NCBI GenBank assembly: GCA_025964695.1
Contig: JAOPYK010000155.1
Span: 59,785-123,784 of the forward strand
Length of the DNA: 64,000 nt
Direction of reading: 5' to 3'
DNA from: Streptosporangiaceae bacterium
GTDB taxonomy: Bacteria > Actinomycetota > Actinomycetes > Streptosporangiales > Streptosporangiaceae
Shown: positions 29,172 through 39,174 of the stretch, in pieces
Position numbering within the stretch: the stretch's first letter is position 1
Layout: every line of letters begins with the position of its first letter
Position numbers and translations under genes: made by a program
The notes under the pieces: generated by a model
Seen by the model: only the letters and a program-made list of their open reading frames with translations
The model's database searches: none
What the model was told of the DNA's origin: nothing

Positions 29172-29948
29172 ATGGCCAAGCGGATCGAAGTCTCCGGACT
29201 CAACGCCTACTACGGTCAGGTCCACGCCATCGAGGACGTCTCGATGACCGTTGAGCCGCGCTCGGTCACGGCCTTCATCGGCCCGTCCGGCTGTGGCAAG
29301 TCGACCCTCCTGCGCACCCTCAACCGGATGCACGAGGTGATCCCGGGCACGCGGGTCGAAGGCAAGGTGTTCCTCGACGACGAGGACCTCTACGCTCCGT
29401 CGGTCGACCCGGTGGCGGTCCGGCGGGTCGTCGGCATGGTCTTCCAGCGCCCCAACCCGTTCCCGACCATGTCCATCTACGACAACGTGGCTGCGGGGCT
29501 CAAACTCAACGGGGTGCGGCGCAAGGCCCAGCTCGATGAGATCGTCGAGCGGTCCCTGAAGCACTCGAACCTGTGGAACGAGGTCAAGGACCGGCTCGCC
29601 AAGCCGGGCGCCGGCCTGTCCGGTGGTCAGCAGCAGCGGCTCTGCATCGCCCGGGCCATCGCGGTGGAGCCGCAGGTGCTGCTGATGGACGAGCCGTGCT
29701 CGGCTCTCGACCCGATCTCGACGCTGGCGATCGAGGATCTGGTGTCCCAGCTCAAGACGCAGTACACCATCGTCATCGTCACCCACAACATGCAACAGGC
29801 CGCCCGGGTGAGCGACCGTACGGCCTTTTTCAATATCGCGGGGGCCGGCAAGCCCGGCCGGCTGGTGGAGATCGACGACACCAGCAAGATCTTCACCAAC
29901 CCCACCGAGAAGGCGACCGAGGACTACATCACCGGCCGCTTCGGCTGA
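29172..29948 (+). CDS. pstB: Phosphate ABC transporter ATP-binding protein PstB
   Basis: [37 protein letters not shown]. Confidence 0.96.
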   Translation: MAKRIEVSGLNAYYGQVHAIEDVSMTVEPRSVTAFIGPSGCGKSTLLRTLNRMHEVIPGTRVEGKVFLDDEDLYAPSVDPVAVRRVVGMVFQRPNPFPTMSIYDNVAAGLKLNGVRRKAQLDEIVERSLKHSNLWNEVKDRLAKPGAGLSGGQQQRLCIARAIAVEPQVLLMDEPCSALDPISTLAIEDLVSQLKTQYTIVIVTHNMQQAARVSDRTAFFNIAGAGKPGRLVEIDDTSKIFTNPTEKATEDYITGRFG

Positions 29949-29973
29949 TCCTCGCCAGCCCGGCACTCACCCC

Positions 29974-30022
29974 TGTGGTGATATCGCGGTTCGTGCCGAC
30001 CCCGAACCGCGAGATCACCACA
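29974..30022. repeat. Palindromic repeat, copy 1 (47-nt core 29975-30021), bidirectional terminator-like
   Basis: TGTGGTGATATCGCGGTTCG...CGAACCGCGAGATCACCACA; arms match 19/20. Confidence 0.8.
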
Positions 30023-30029
30023 TGGTTCT

Positions 30030-30233
30030 TCAGTCCTGGATGTCGTAACCCGCCTGGTCGATGGCCGCGCGCAGAGCCGGGTCGTACAGGTCCTCGCCCC
30101 GGACCGTGACCACCTTGGCGGTGACGTCGACCGCCACCTCTGCCACCCCGGGCACCTGGCGGACCTCACCGGTGATCGCGTTCACGCAGTGGTCACAGCT
30201 GATCGCGGGCACGCTGTAGCGGACCTCGGTCAT
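30030..30233 (-). CDS. Heavy-metal-associated (HMA, CopZ-like) protein
   Basis: 67 aa, MTEVRYSVPAISCDHCVNAITGEV with CxxC. Confidence 0.9.
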   Translation of the reverse strand: MTEVRYSVPAISCDHCVNAITGEVRQVPGVAEVAVDVTAKVVTVRGEDLYDPALRAAIDQAGYDIQD

Positions 30234-30543
30234 GTGCTTCTCCTGTGGTGATTGTCACTCAACACTCCGCTGACCGCCGCCGCGGCCTAGCCCTGCCGAT
30301 CGACCGTACGGCATCGGCGTCCCCCGAATCGACTGTGGGAGCGGGGATCCGGCAAGCGAGTCGGATGTGGCCGCCGTCGCGCAGCGGTGACCGGCGTTTC
30401 CACGGCGAGTGGCGCCCGGGCCAGGGGCAACGTGGAGGTGAGAGGATGGTGGACCTCTTCCAAAGTCGGAGCGAAGGTTCTTTTTCACTCCGGTTACGCC
30501 TACCATCCTCTGCGGATCGTTTCCCGCTCTTCAGGAGTACGCC

Positions 30544-31161
30544 GTGCGATTGCGTCTCACGCCGCGTGAGGACAGTTTCTACGACCTGTTCACGGACTCC
30601 GCGAACAACCTGGTCACCGGTGCCAGATTGCTCGTGGAACTCATCGCCGACGGCACCGATAGGGAAGCCGCCGCGGAAAAGCTCCGCGCCTGTGAACACG
30701 CGGGCGACGAGCTGACTCATGCGATCATGCGCCGGCTGAACGAAAGCTTCATCACCCCGTTCGACCGGGAGGACATCTACCGGCTCGCCTCGCTGCTCGA
30801 CGACGTCATGGACTACATGGAGGAGGCGGCCGACCTGGTCGTCCTCTACAAGATCGATGAGCTTCCCAAGGACATCGTCGGCCAGGTCGAGGTTTTGGAA
30901 CGTGCCGCTGAGCTGACAGCCGACGCCATGCCCCGGCTGCGGTCGATGAAGGAGCTCAATGAGTACTGGATCGAGATCAACCGGCTGGAGAACCAGGGCG
31001 ACCAGGTCTACCGGCGGCTGCTGGCCAAGCTTTTCGGCGGCGACTACGATGCGCTGACCGTGATGAAGCTCAAGCAGGTGATCGACTGTCTGGAGGAGGC
31101 CGCCGACGCCTTCGAGCACGTGGCCAACACCATCGAGACCATCGCGGTCAAGGAGTCCTGA
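30544..31161 (+). CDS. DUF47 family (PhoU-like) PiT accessory protein
   Basis: All-helical, REDSFYDLFTDSANNLVTGARLLVEL; adjacent to PiT permease. Confidence 0.9.
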   Translation: MRLRLTPREDSFYDLFTDSANNLVTGARLLVELIADGTDREAAAEKLRACEHAGDELTHAIMRRLNESFITPFDREDIYRLASLLDDVMDYMEEAADLVVLYKIDELPKDIVGQVEVLERAAELTADAMPRLRSMKELNEYWIEINRLENQGDQVYRRLLAKLFGGDYDALTVMKLKQVIDCLEEAADAFEHVANTIETIAVKES

Positions 31162-31254
31162 GCAGGTGACGAGCCGCCAGGCGCGGAACCGGGCGAATCA
31201 CGCTGCACCGCGCGACCGTGAAGACGTCTCCGTCCCATCGGGTGAGGAGACGCC

Positions 31255-32385
31255 ATGAGTAGTACGCTCGCCAAGTCCCCGGCCCCGCAGGGCGAGGCCC
31301 CCACTTCCCGAGGGCACGGCAGGGCCGCGCTCATCCTGCTGACCGGCGTGGTGCTGGTCTCCCTGGCGGCGCTGATCGGCCGACGCACCGGCTCCGAGTC
31401 GACGGTGCTCATCCTGGTCATCTTGGTGGCGCTCGCCTTCGAGTACACCAACGGCTTTCACGACGCGGCCAACGCGATCGCCACCTCGGTCTCCACCCGG
31501 GCGCTGACGCCCCGTGCCGCTCTGCTGATGGCCGCCGCCATGAACCTGCTGGGCGCGTTCCTCGGCCAGCAGGTGGCCAAGACCATCAGCAGCGTGATCA
31601 CTCCCCCTTCCGGGGTGGCCGGGCTGATGGTGGTGGCGGCCGGAGTGCTCGGAGCGATCAGCTGGAACCTCATCACCTGGTATTTCGGGCTGCCGTCCTC
31701 GTCTTCGCACGCGCTCATCGGAGGCACGGTCGGCGCCGGTCTCGCCGCCTCGGTGACGGTCAACTGGAGCACGGTGGTCGACAAGGTCGTCATCCCGATG
31801 GTGGTCTCACCGCTCGTCGGTTTCTTCGTCGCCTACCTGGTGATGGTCGCCATTCTGTGGATCTTCCGCCGGGCGAACCCCGCGCGGGTGGGCCGCGGCT
31901 TCCGGATCGCGCAGACGCTGTCCGCCGCCTCGATGGCGCTCGGCCACGGTCTGCAGGACGCGCAGAAGACCATGGGCATCATCGTCCTGGCCCTGGTCGC
32001 CACCGGGCACTCGGACGGCAAGTCGATCCCGGTCTGGGTGGTCATCTCCTGCGCCGGGATCCTTTCCCTGGGCACCTACGCCGGCGGCTGGCGGATCATG
32101 CGCACGCTGGGCCGCAAGGTGATCGAACTCGATCCGCCCAAGGGTTTCGCGGCCGAGGCCACGGCCTCCGCGATCCTCTACGCGGCCGCCTACATCTGGA
32201 AGGCGCCGATCTCCACGACCCATGTCATCACCGCGTCCGTCATGGGCGTGGGTTCGACCAAGCGGCTCTCGGCGGTGCGCTGGGGGGTGGCCGGCAACAT
32301 CGTGCTGGCCTGGATCTTCACGATTCCGATGGCCGGCCTGGTCGCCGCGGTCGTGTACGGGCTCATCCATCTGTTCAGCGGCTGA
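31255..32385 (+). CDS. Inorganic phosphate transporter, PiT family
   Basis: EYTNGFHDAANAIATSVSTRALTPRAAL; GLPSSSSHALIGG. Confidence 0.95.
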   Translation: MSSTLAKSPAPQGEAPTSRGHGRAALILLTGVVLVSLAALIGRRTGSESTVLILVILVALAFEYTNGFHDAANAIATSVSTRALTPRAALLMAAAMNLLGAFLGQQVAKTISSVITPPSGVAGLMVVAAGVLGAISWNLITWYFGLPSSSSHALIGGTVGAGLAASVTVNWSTVVDKVVIPMVVSPLVGFFVAYLVMVAILWIFRRANPARVGRGFRIAQTLSAASMALGHGLQDAQKTMGIIVLALVATGHSDGKSIPVWVVISCAGILSLGTYAGGWRIMRTLGRKVIELDPPKGFAAEATASAILYAAAYIWKAPISTTHVITASVMGVGSTKRLSAVRWGVAGNIVLAWIFTIPMAGLVAAVVYGLIHLFSG

Positions 32386-32394
32386 GGACGCCGG

Positions 32395-32426
32395 TGGGGA
32401 GCGGTTCCGTCCCGAACCGCTCCCCA
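32395..32426 (+). terminator. Hairpin after PiT gene
   Basis: TGGGGAGCGGTTC-cgtccc-GAACCGCTCCCCA. Confidence 0.8.
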
Positions 32427-32433
32427 GCGATGA

Positions 32434-32628
32434 CTATTCCTGTGGCACACATTCGCGACGACTAGTTGCGGAACGTACCCCGAGCACAATGTCGATCTCC
32501 GCCGTGGTCAGCGACCGATCGGTCGTCGCCACGGCACTCAGGATCTCGGAATAGAGCTCGATCTCGTCCAGTGCAACACGGTCGTGAACGCGCAGATCGA
32601 CTTCCTGCTGGCGCAGCATCGCGTCCAC
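32434..32628 (-). CDS. Small hypothetical protein
   Basis: 64-aa ORF in a gap with no competing frame. Confidence 0.4.
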   Translation of the reverse strand: MDAMLRQQEVDLRVHDRVALDEIELYSEILSAVATTDRSLTTAEIDIVLGVRSATSRRECVPQE

Positions 32629-32814
32629 CTCCGTTCATCCCACACCCGTGAACAGGCTACGCGCCGCACCCCTCGGGGCGTATGACCCAAGAGGGCCATT
32701 CGAAGGCCATCCTCACCACCGTCCATACGGACACAAGGCGCGCGGCACGGGCACCTGACCAGGCCTCTCGGGCGTGGCCGGCGGGTAAGAGCAGGTCCGG
32801 ACGGGTCCGTGGGA

Positions 32815-35800
32815 TCAGCCTGGATTGTTCTGATGCAGATCGCCGAGCATCCGCTCCAGCGCGGACTCGGGCAGGTCACGGGCGCTGAGCCGGGCGACGG
32901 TCGCGGCGGTCACTTCCTGCCCGGCCAGCCGTGCCGCCTGCCGGGCCACCGACTGCTCGAAGATCTCCCGGACCGTCCGGCCGTTGGCGAAACTCTCGTC
33001 GTCACGGGTCCGGGCGAAGCGTGCCATCAGCTCGACCCGAAGCTCCTCGTCGAGCATGTAGAGGTCCCGTTCGGCGAACCGCTGGAACAGCTGGACGAGC
33101 TCCCGGTCGGTGAAGTCGGCGAACTCCACGACCTCCCCGAACAGTTCCCGGAAGGCCGGGCTGTTCGCCAGGAAGCCGTCCATCTCCGGGGCCGAGCTCG
33201 TACAGATGACGATGAACCGGCCGCGCCGCTCCTCCATGTAACGCAGCAGCTCGGTCACCACGTCGGGCGAGCGTTCCAGCCGGTAGGCCTCCTGGATGAG
33301 GAGCACCCCGCCCAGGGCCTGCTCGACCATGGCGTACACCCGGTTCTCGGTGTCGATGAGGTCGCGACCGGCCAGATGGACCGGGCGGCAGGCGACGATG
33401 TGACCCGAGTCGAGCAGCCCCAGCGCGGCGTAGATGCCTCCGACCAGCCCGGCCACGGTCATCTTCCCGGTGCCGGGACGGCCCACGAAGATCAGATTTC
33501 GGATGGTCCCCGCGCCGCCGCGGGCCTCCTCGGCCAGCCCGTGCACCGTCTCCTTCACGTGGTCGAGGCCGATCATCTGATCGAGCCGGCGCAGGAAACC
33601 GTCGACGTCACCGGGCGGGCGGAGCGAGGGCTCGATCTCCGCGGCGACCCCGGTGAAGTCCTCCGGGGTGAGCACCAGGCGGTCCCGTGACCCACCCGCA
33701 CGTCCGACGTGCCGCTGACAGGCCCGTTCCAGATACGCCTCCACCAGCCGCGAGTTGACCAGCTCGCCCGGGCCCCGCAATCGGGACAGATCCTCGCTTA
33801 CCACGTCGAGGGCGGCGGAGTCGACCGTGGCCCTGCGTTCGTCGGCCAGCACGTGCAGGACCGCCAGCCGGGTCGCCAGATCGCTGAGATCGGGCAGCCG
33901 GAACACCCGGAAGGCCGCCAGCAGCTCCGGGAAGTCCTGGGCCAGCCGGCGGTGGGCACGCGGGTTGCAGGTGGCGACCAACGCCGTCCGCGTGGGCCGG
34001 TCCGCCCGCGCCGTCCGTACGGCTTCGGCCATCGCCGCCGGGTCCGGCGACTCCATGATCGCCGCATCCAGCCGCTCGAACAGCATGGCCGCGCCGGCTC
34101 CGCCGCCGGGTTCGAACACGGACTGGATCCGCTCGGGCGGGACACCTCGCACGTCGTCGGCGTCGGCGATGCGGACCGCACCGTCGCCCGCGCCCGCGTC
34201 GGCCAGGGTGAGCGCGATCATCCGGGCCAGCCGCCGCTGACCGGTGTGCGCCTCACCGATGAGCAGCACGCTGGGCGGCACCGCCCTGCTCTGCGCTGCG
34301 GGCTCCACAATGCCCTGCGCCCAGCCCGCCCCGCTGTGGAGTTCGTCGAGCAGTACGGCGGGGTCCCGCTCCCCCTCCGGCTCCTCCCCCACCCGGGAGA
34401 CGAAACGGACGCCGAATCGCTCAGTGATCGGGCGCGGCTCCTCCTCCACCGGCGGCTCGATGTCCTCGACCCGCTGGTCGGGCAGCGGAGCGTAGTCCAG
34501 GATGTCGCCGACCATGGTCTCGGACATGACCCGGGTGCCCGGGTTGTCACCGGCCGCACCGGGCCGGGGCGGTACCGGCCCCGGTACCGGCCCCGGTCCG
34601 TGCCCGTACCTGCCCGCGGGGTCGGGCGAGGTCTGTTCCGCGCCCAGCACCCGCGTATGAGGCGGCCCCTCAGCACCGGGCACCGCCGGCCGCCCGGCGC
34701 CGGGAACTCCGGGGCCGTCCATCCGGGTCGCCATGGGATCGTCGCTGGACATCGGTGGCGGCGACCATTGCTGATCCGGAGCCTGCTGGGGGCCCTGGTC
34801 CGGGGCTTGGCCCGCGAACTGCCCGCGAGACTCCGCCTCGGGCGGCCCGTAGAGCGGGCCGGCCGGGCCCTGCGGCGGCGCGAACGGGTCCTGGGGTCCG
34901 TACGGGTCTTGGGGCGCACCCGGGCCTTGCGTGCCGCCGGGAGCCGGCCGGCCCTGGCCGGGGCCGAAACCGAGCGCGGCGTAGGGCACCGCGAAGTCGT
35001 CCTTGCGCTCCGGCTGCGCACCGGTGGGGCCGGGCACCGGTGGCTGTGTCGGGCCCGGATCGGCCGGGTCCTGGCCGTACCGGCCGGGTTCCTGACCGGG
35101 CATCCCGAACGCGGCCGGCCGTGCGGGATCGCCCCACTGGCCGCCGGGCTGGGCATCCGGCCCGTCCCCGGGTTGCATCCCGGGTTGCATCGGCTGCCGG
35201 CCGCCGGGCTGCATGGGTTGGCCACCGGGCTGTGCGGGCGACTGGGCGCCCCACGGCATGCCCGGCACGTCGAGCGGGGGCTGGATCGGCGGCAGGCCAC
35301 CCGGAAGTCCGAAACCCGCTCCCCACTGCTGCGCGGCCGGATCCGCAGGGGTCTGCGGTAGTTCAGCGGCGGGCGGCTGACCGGGCGTCTGGCCGGGTGA
35401 GCCCACCGGGGAGGGTGCGAAGGCGCCCGCGCCCCAGCCGGGCTGGGCGGGGGCACCCTGCTGCGCGCCGCCGGGAGGGTACTGCTGGGCCAGCGGCGCG
35501 ACCCCCGGCGGGGACGTGATCGGCGCGGCCGCGGCCGCGGCGCGAGCCCGGTCCACCCCGATGAGCTCGGTGATGATGGCGGTGGGCACCGGAAAGCCGC
35601 GGGGCCGGGCGGGCATCCCTCCGGCGAGCCGGCACCAGGCCAGATCGACGTCGTAGACGGCGGCGAGCAGGGACTCGGTGCGATCCCCGAGTGCGGCCCG
35701 CAGCTGTTCCGGCAGCCGGTTGTCCACCGGCCAGAGCCTGCGCAGCGGGTGTCCGTTCTGGCTGAGGACCGCCTGCACCGTGTAACGGATCTCCGGGTCC

Positions 35801-36927
35801 AGCCAGGGGACGACCTGCTCGACCTTGTCGCGCTTGGTGACGGCCAGGTCCGCGGCGACGAGCGCGGCCGCCACCAGGCGTGGCTCCAGATAGGACGGCT
35901 CGGCCGGATCGCCCATGACCGGGGTGACGGCCTTGGCCAGGTCGTAGTAGGCGTGCCGGAAGTTGTCGCCGGGCGAGCTCTCGATCCGCATCGCCGGCGC
36001 CAGGTTGGGCGGGACCCTGGTGACCCACTGCTGCACCAGCGCCTGGTCGCCGTACGGCAGCGCGCCGTAGTCGACGGTGGGATTGCTGAGGGTCGCGCCC
36101 ACGACCGCGATCAGTGCGTCGGCGCGGGCACGGAACCGAACGTCCTCGCGCAGCGCGCTGGCGACAGCCCACATGGTGCGCAGCACGACCACGGCGGCGT
36201 CGACGCGGCCGGCGCGCAGCCGCTCCGCGTACAGCCCGACGAGGGCCTCCAGCGGAGGCGCGGTAAGCCAGCGCGGCCCGTCGACCACGGGCAGCGGCTT
36301 GGCCCGGTACGGCGTCCAGATGCCGAGCATGTCGTCGTCCAGCCGGGAGTCGAAGACCGGCGCGGCGGCACACCACAGCATGACGCCCCAGGAGACGGCC
36401 ACGGTGCTCGGCGCCGAAGAGGAGAACAGCGCCCACCAGTGCGGATAGTCCTGTGCGGGCAGCGCCGCGGCCGACTCGACGGTGGCCCGGACCCGGGCGG
36501 ACAGCTCCGGCGAGAGGTCCTGGCCGACGAACGGCAGCGGTTCGGGGATGTCGTAGTCGAAGTCGGGCCCGGCGGGCACCACGTGCGGCGGCAGTGCGGG
36601 GACGCCCTGACCTTGCTGGACCGGGCGCGCGGACTGCCGGGTGGCCACCGACTGCGGCGGCGGGCAGAGGTACCACTGGCCGTCGGAGGGATGCCAGCGA
36701 TACCAGCGCGCCCAGGCGCCGAAGATCCACCAGGTGCCGTCGGGAAGTGCGAGAACACGCCCGGCCACCGCGTGCTGGCGCTGCTGAGGGGGAGCCGCCG
36801 GCCACCAGGCCGCGGACACCATCGCCCTGGTGTCGTGCTCCGCCGCGGTGAACGGATCCAGCGCGGGCTGCTGCGGCATGGCGCCATAACCGCCGCCGCT
36901 GCCAACTCCCCATGCCACGAAGCTCAT
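32815..36927 (-). CDS. Large multidomain AAA (EccA/CbxX-like) protein with Pro/Gln-rich linker; both ATPase modules appear degenerate
   Basis: C-terminal LIFVGRPGTGKMTVAGLVGGIYAALG... GGVLLIQEAYRLE...; upstream module PPSVLLIGEAHTGQRRLARMIA; ~370 aa P/Q-rich linker. Confidence 0.8.
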   Translation of the reverse strand: MSFVAWGVGSGGGYGAMPQQPALDPFTAAEHDTRAMVSAAWWPAAPPQQRQHAVAGRVLALPDGTWWIFGAWARWYRWHPSDGQWYLCPPPQSVATRQSARPVQQGQGVPALPPHVVPAGPDFDYDIPEPLPFVGQDLSPELSARVRATVESAAALPAQDYPHWWALFSSSAPSTVAVSWGVMLWCAAAPVFDSRLDDDMLGIWTPYRAKPLPVVDGPRWLTAPPLEALVGLYAERLRAGRVDAAVVVLRTMWAVASALREDVRFRARADALIAVVGATLSNPTVDYGALPYGDQALVQQWVTRVPPNLAPAMRIESSPGDNFRHAYYDLAKAVTPVMGDPAEPSYLEPRLVAAALVAADLAVTKRDKVEQVVPWLDPEIRYTVQAVLSQNGHPLRRLWPVDNRLPEQLRAALGDRTESLLAAVYDVDLAWCRLAGGMPARPRGFPVPTAIITELIGVDRARAAAAAAPITSPPGVAPLAQQYPPGGAQQGAPAQPGWGAGAFAPSPVGSPGQTPGQPPAAELPQTPADPAAQQWGAGFGLPGGLPPIQPPLDVPGMPWGAQSPAQPGGQPMQPGGRQPMQPGMQPGDGPDAQPGGQWGDPARPAAFGMPGQEPGRYGQDPADPGPTQPPVPGPTGAQPERKDDFAVPYAALGFGPGQGRPAPGGTQGPGAPQDPYGPQDPFAPPQGPAGPLYGPPEAESRGQFAGQAPDQGPQQAPDQQWSPPPMSSDDPMATRMDGPGVPGAGRPAVPGAEGPPHTRVLGAEQTSPDPAGRYGHGPGPVPGPVPPRPGAAGDNPGTRVMSETMVGDILDYAPLPDQRVEDIEPPVEEEPRPITERFGVRFVSRVGEEPEGERDPAVLLDELHSGAGWAQGIVEPAAQSRAVPPSVLLIGEAHTGQRRLARMIALTLADAGAGDGAVRIADADDVRGVPPERIQSVFEPGGGAGAAMLFERLDAAIMESPDPAAMAEAVRTARADRPTRTALVATCNPRAHRRLAQDFPELLAAFRVFRLPDLSDLATRLAVLHVLADERRATVDSAALDVVSEDLSRLRGPGELVNSRLVEAYLERACQRHVGRAGGSRDRLVLTPEDFTGVAAEIEPSLRPPGDVDGFLRRLDQMIGLDHVKETVHGLAEEARGGAGTIRNLIFVGRPGTGKMTVAGLVGGIYAALGLLDSGHIVACRPVHLAGRDLIDTENRVYAMVEQALGGVLLIQEAYRLERSPDVVTELLRYMEERRGRFIVICTSSAPEMDGFLANSPAFRELFGEVVEFADFTDRELVQLFQRFAERDLYMLDEELRVELMARFARTRDDESFANGRTVREIFEQSVARQAARLAGQEVTAATVARLSARDLPESALERMLGDLHQNNPG

Positions 36928-37037
36928 GCTAACGGCCCACCGCGTGACGTTGGCTCGCGAAAATGCCGTACCGACCATTTGTGGTTAGTTCGTAGCTCGT
37001 TGTCGCGAAAGCGAAAACTGCTCCTACGGCCCCGCGG

Positions 37038-37562
37038 TCAGGAGTTCCACTCGGCCGTGCGGTGACGCTGTGCCTTCTCCACATAGGTCTTCGAGGTGTA
37101 CGCGAGTACGGCGCGGTCGTCGTCGGTCAGCTCGCGGACCACCTTGCCCGGCACTCCCGCGACGAGCACTCCGGAGGGGATCTTCTTTCCCGGGGGCACC
37201 AGGGCGCCGGCCGCGACGAGCGTGCCCGCGCCGATCCTGGCCCCGCCGAGCACGATCGCGCCGATCCCGATGAGGGAGCCGGTCTCGACATGCGCTCCGT
37301 GCACCATCGCCTTGTGGCCCAGGCTCACCCGGTCCTCGAGGATCGTCGGCTGGCCGGGGTCGCAGTGCAGGCAGCACATGTCCTGGATGTTCACCTCGTC
37401 GCCGACCACGACCTCTTCGTCGTCGGCTCGCAGCACCGAGCCGTACCAGACGCTGGAGTGGCGGCCCAGCGTCACCTTGCCGACCACCACCGCCCCCGGC
37501 GCTATCCACGCGTCCGGATGGATCGTCGGCCTGTCCGTGCCCAGCACACCCACGTAGCTCAT
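37038..37562 (-). CDS. Gamma-class carbonic anhydrase-like protein (left-handed beta-helix)
   Basis: HPDAWIAPGAVVVGKVTLGRHSSVWYGSVLRAD...VSLGHKAMVHGAHVETGSLIGIGAIV. Confidence 0.9.
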   Translation of the reverse strand: MSYVGVLGTDRPTIHPDAWIAPGAVVVGKVTLGRHSSVWYGSVLRADDEEVVVGDEVNIQDMCCLHCDPGQPTILEDRVSLGHKAMVHGAHVETGSLIGIGAIVLGGARIGAGTLVAAGALVPPGKKIPSGVLVAGVPGKVVRELTDDDRAVLAYTSKTYVEKAQRHRTAEWNS

Positions 37563-37909
37563 GCACACCATGGTGCCCTGCGCGAAGGGCGGCCAGAAGA
37601 CGGGGGCCCGAGACCACCGGTGACCTGCGGCCGGGCGAAGTGGCGGCGACTGGCCGTACGGTGCTATGGCGAAGTCGCTGCCTGCGAAGATGTTCGGCGG
37701 CGCCGCCGAGGCCGGGCGCTCCGGGCCTGCTTTCGGTCTCACCGCATGCCCGCTCGTGGGAGCAATGGAACGGATATTTCGTGATATGACGCAACGCGTG
37801 GGCCAGTGTTAGGTCACAGAATCGCACCAGGTACAAGCGTTCCGGTTGCGCGAATGGGGTGGATCGGACGAGAGTCGATTCTTGACGACCCTCCGACCCC
37901 CTTAGGCTC

Positions 37910-38929
37910 ATGAGCAACGAAACTGAGATCCTCCCGAACCTCCTCCGGGACGAGTCCTTCGAGATCGTGATGCGCGGCTACAACCGCCGTCAGGTCGACG
38001 ACGCCCTCGCCCGCACCCAGACCCAGATCCGCGACCTCGAGACCCGGCTCGCCCGCGCCCTCGATGACGTCGAACGGACCCGCCGCGAGATGGCCGAGGT
38101 CCGTGAGGCGCGCAAGCCCACGGGCGACGACCTTAGTGACCGACTGCGTCAGATCATCAACCTTGCCGAGGACGAGGCCAAAGACAAGCTGGCCGAAGCC
38201 GAGGACCGTGGCATCCAGATCCGCAAGGAAGCCGACACCGAGGCCAAGCGGATCGTCGATGACGCCCGCAGCCACGCCGACCATGACGTCGCGACCGCGC
38301 AGGAGAAGGCCAATCAAGTTCTCGGCGCGGCCAAGAAGGAGTCCGACAGCGTCCTGACGCTGGCCAAGCAGGAGGCCGAGCAGACCGTGACGAGCGCCCG
38401 GCTCGAAGCCGAGCGCACGCTCACGGCGGCCGAGCGCCGCGCAAGCGTCATCAACGAAGGCGCGACACAGCGACTGGCCTTCCTCACCAAGAACCACACG
38501 CAGGCGTTGCAGCGGCTCACCGAGATCAGTGACACGCTCAACACCCTGCTGAAGGGTGAGGCGGACGCCGGCCCGCTGGAGAAGATGATCGACGACGCGG
38601 TCGCCAAGCAGGTGCCGCGCAAGCACGCCGCCCCCACCGGCGCCCCGGTCAAGTCGCCTGCGCACGCGGCTCAGGCCCCGGCCCCGGTGGCCAAGCCTGC
38701 TCCCATGGCCAAGCCCGCCCCTGTCGCCCCTGCCCAGCAGATCCCCAAGCCGGCTGTATCCGCGCCGTTCGCCTCGCATGACGCGACCGGCTCGGAGTCC
38801 GCCACCGCCAAGCCCGCCACCCCGGCGGAGCCCTCTGAGCCGAAGGCACCCGCCATCTCGGAAAACGAATCCACCCGGCAGATGCACACCCCGGCCCCCA
38901 GGCCGGCCGATCCCGGCATTCCCTCGTAG
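37910..38929 (+). CDS. DivIVA-domain coiled-coil protein
   Basis: SFEIVMRGYNRRQVDDALARTQTQI then long coiled coil and Pro/Ala-rich tail. Confidence 0.82.
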   Translation: MSNETEILPNLLRDESFEIVMRGYNRRQVDDALARTQTQIRDLETRLARALDDVERTRREMAEVREARKPTGDDLSDRLRQIINLAEDEAKDKLAEAEDRGIQIRKEADTEAKRIVDDARSHADHDVATAQEKANQVLGAAKKESDSVLTLAKQEAEQTVTSARLEAERTLTAAERRASVINEGATQRLAFLTKNHTQALQRLTEISDTLNTLLKGEADAGPLEKMIDDAVAKQVPRKHAAPTGAPVKSPAHAAQAPAPVAKPAPMAKPAPVAPAQQIPKPAVSAPFASHDATGSESATAKPATPAEPSEPKAPAISENESTRQMHTPAPRPADPGIPS

Positions 38930-39000
38930 GCCGCAAGGCCGCCTGAGGGTCAGGGCCCGGCGGAAGGGCGTTCATTCACCCGCGGCTCTGAACATGTCAA

Positions 39001-39042
39001 CGGCGTCGCTCCCCCCGCATTCGTCCTCGGGGAGCGGCGCCG
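39001..39042 (+). terminator. Hairpin after DivIVA-like gene
   Basis: CGCTCCCC...GGGGAGCG inverted repeat. Confidence 0.6.
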
Positions 39043-39174
39043 TCGACGTAGCCGGGACACACCCACGGGCGCGACCACGGGTCCGGAGAAGCTTCAGCCG
39101 GTGAATCCCTTGTCAGCACCTAGACCGGACAGGATTCATCCTGACCGAAATTGCCGATCGACCGGCCCTGAAAA

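Noticed and set aside
33709-35361. 550-aa plus-strand ORF
   Set aside because: Antisense shadow of the Pro-rich linker of the AAA protein
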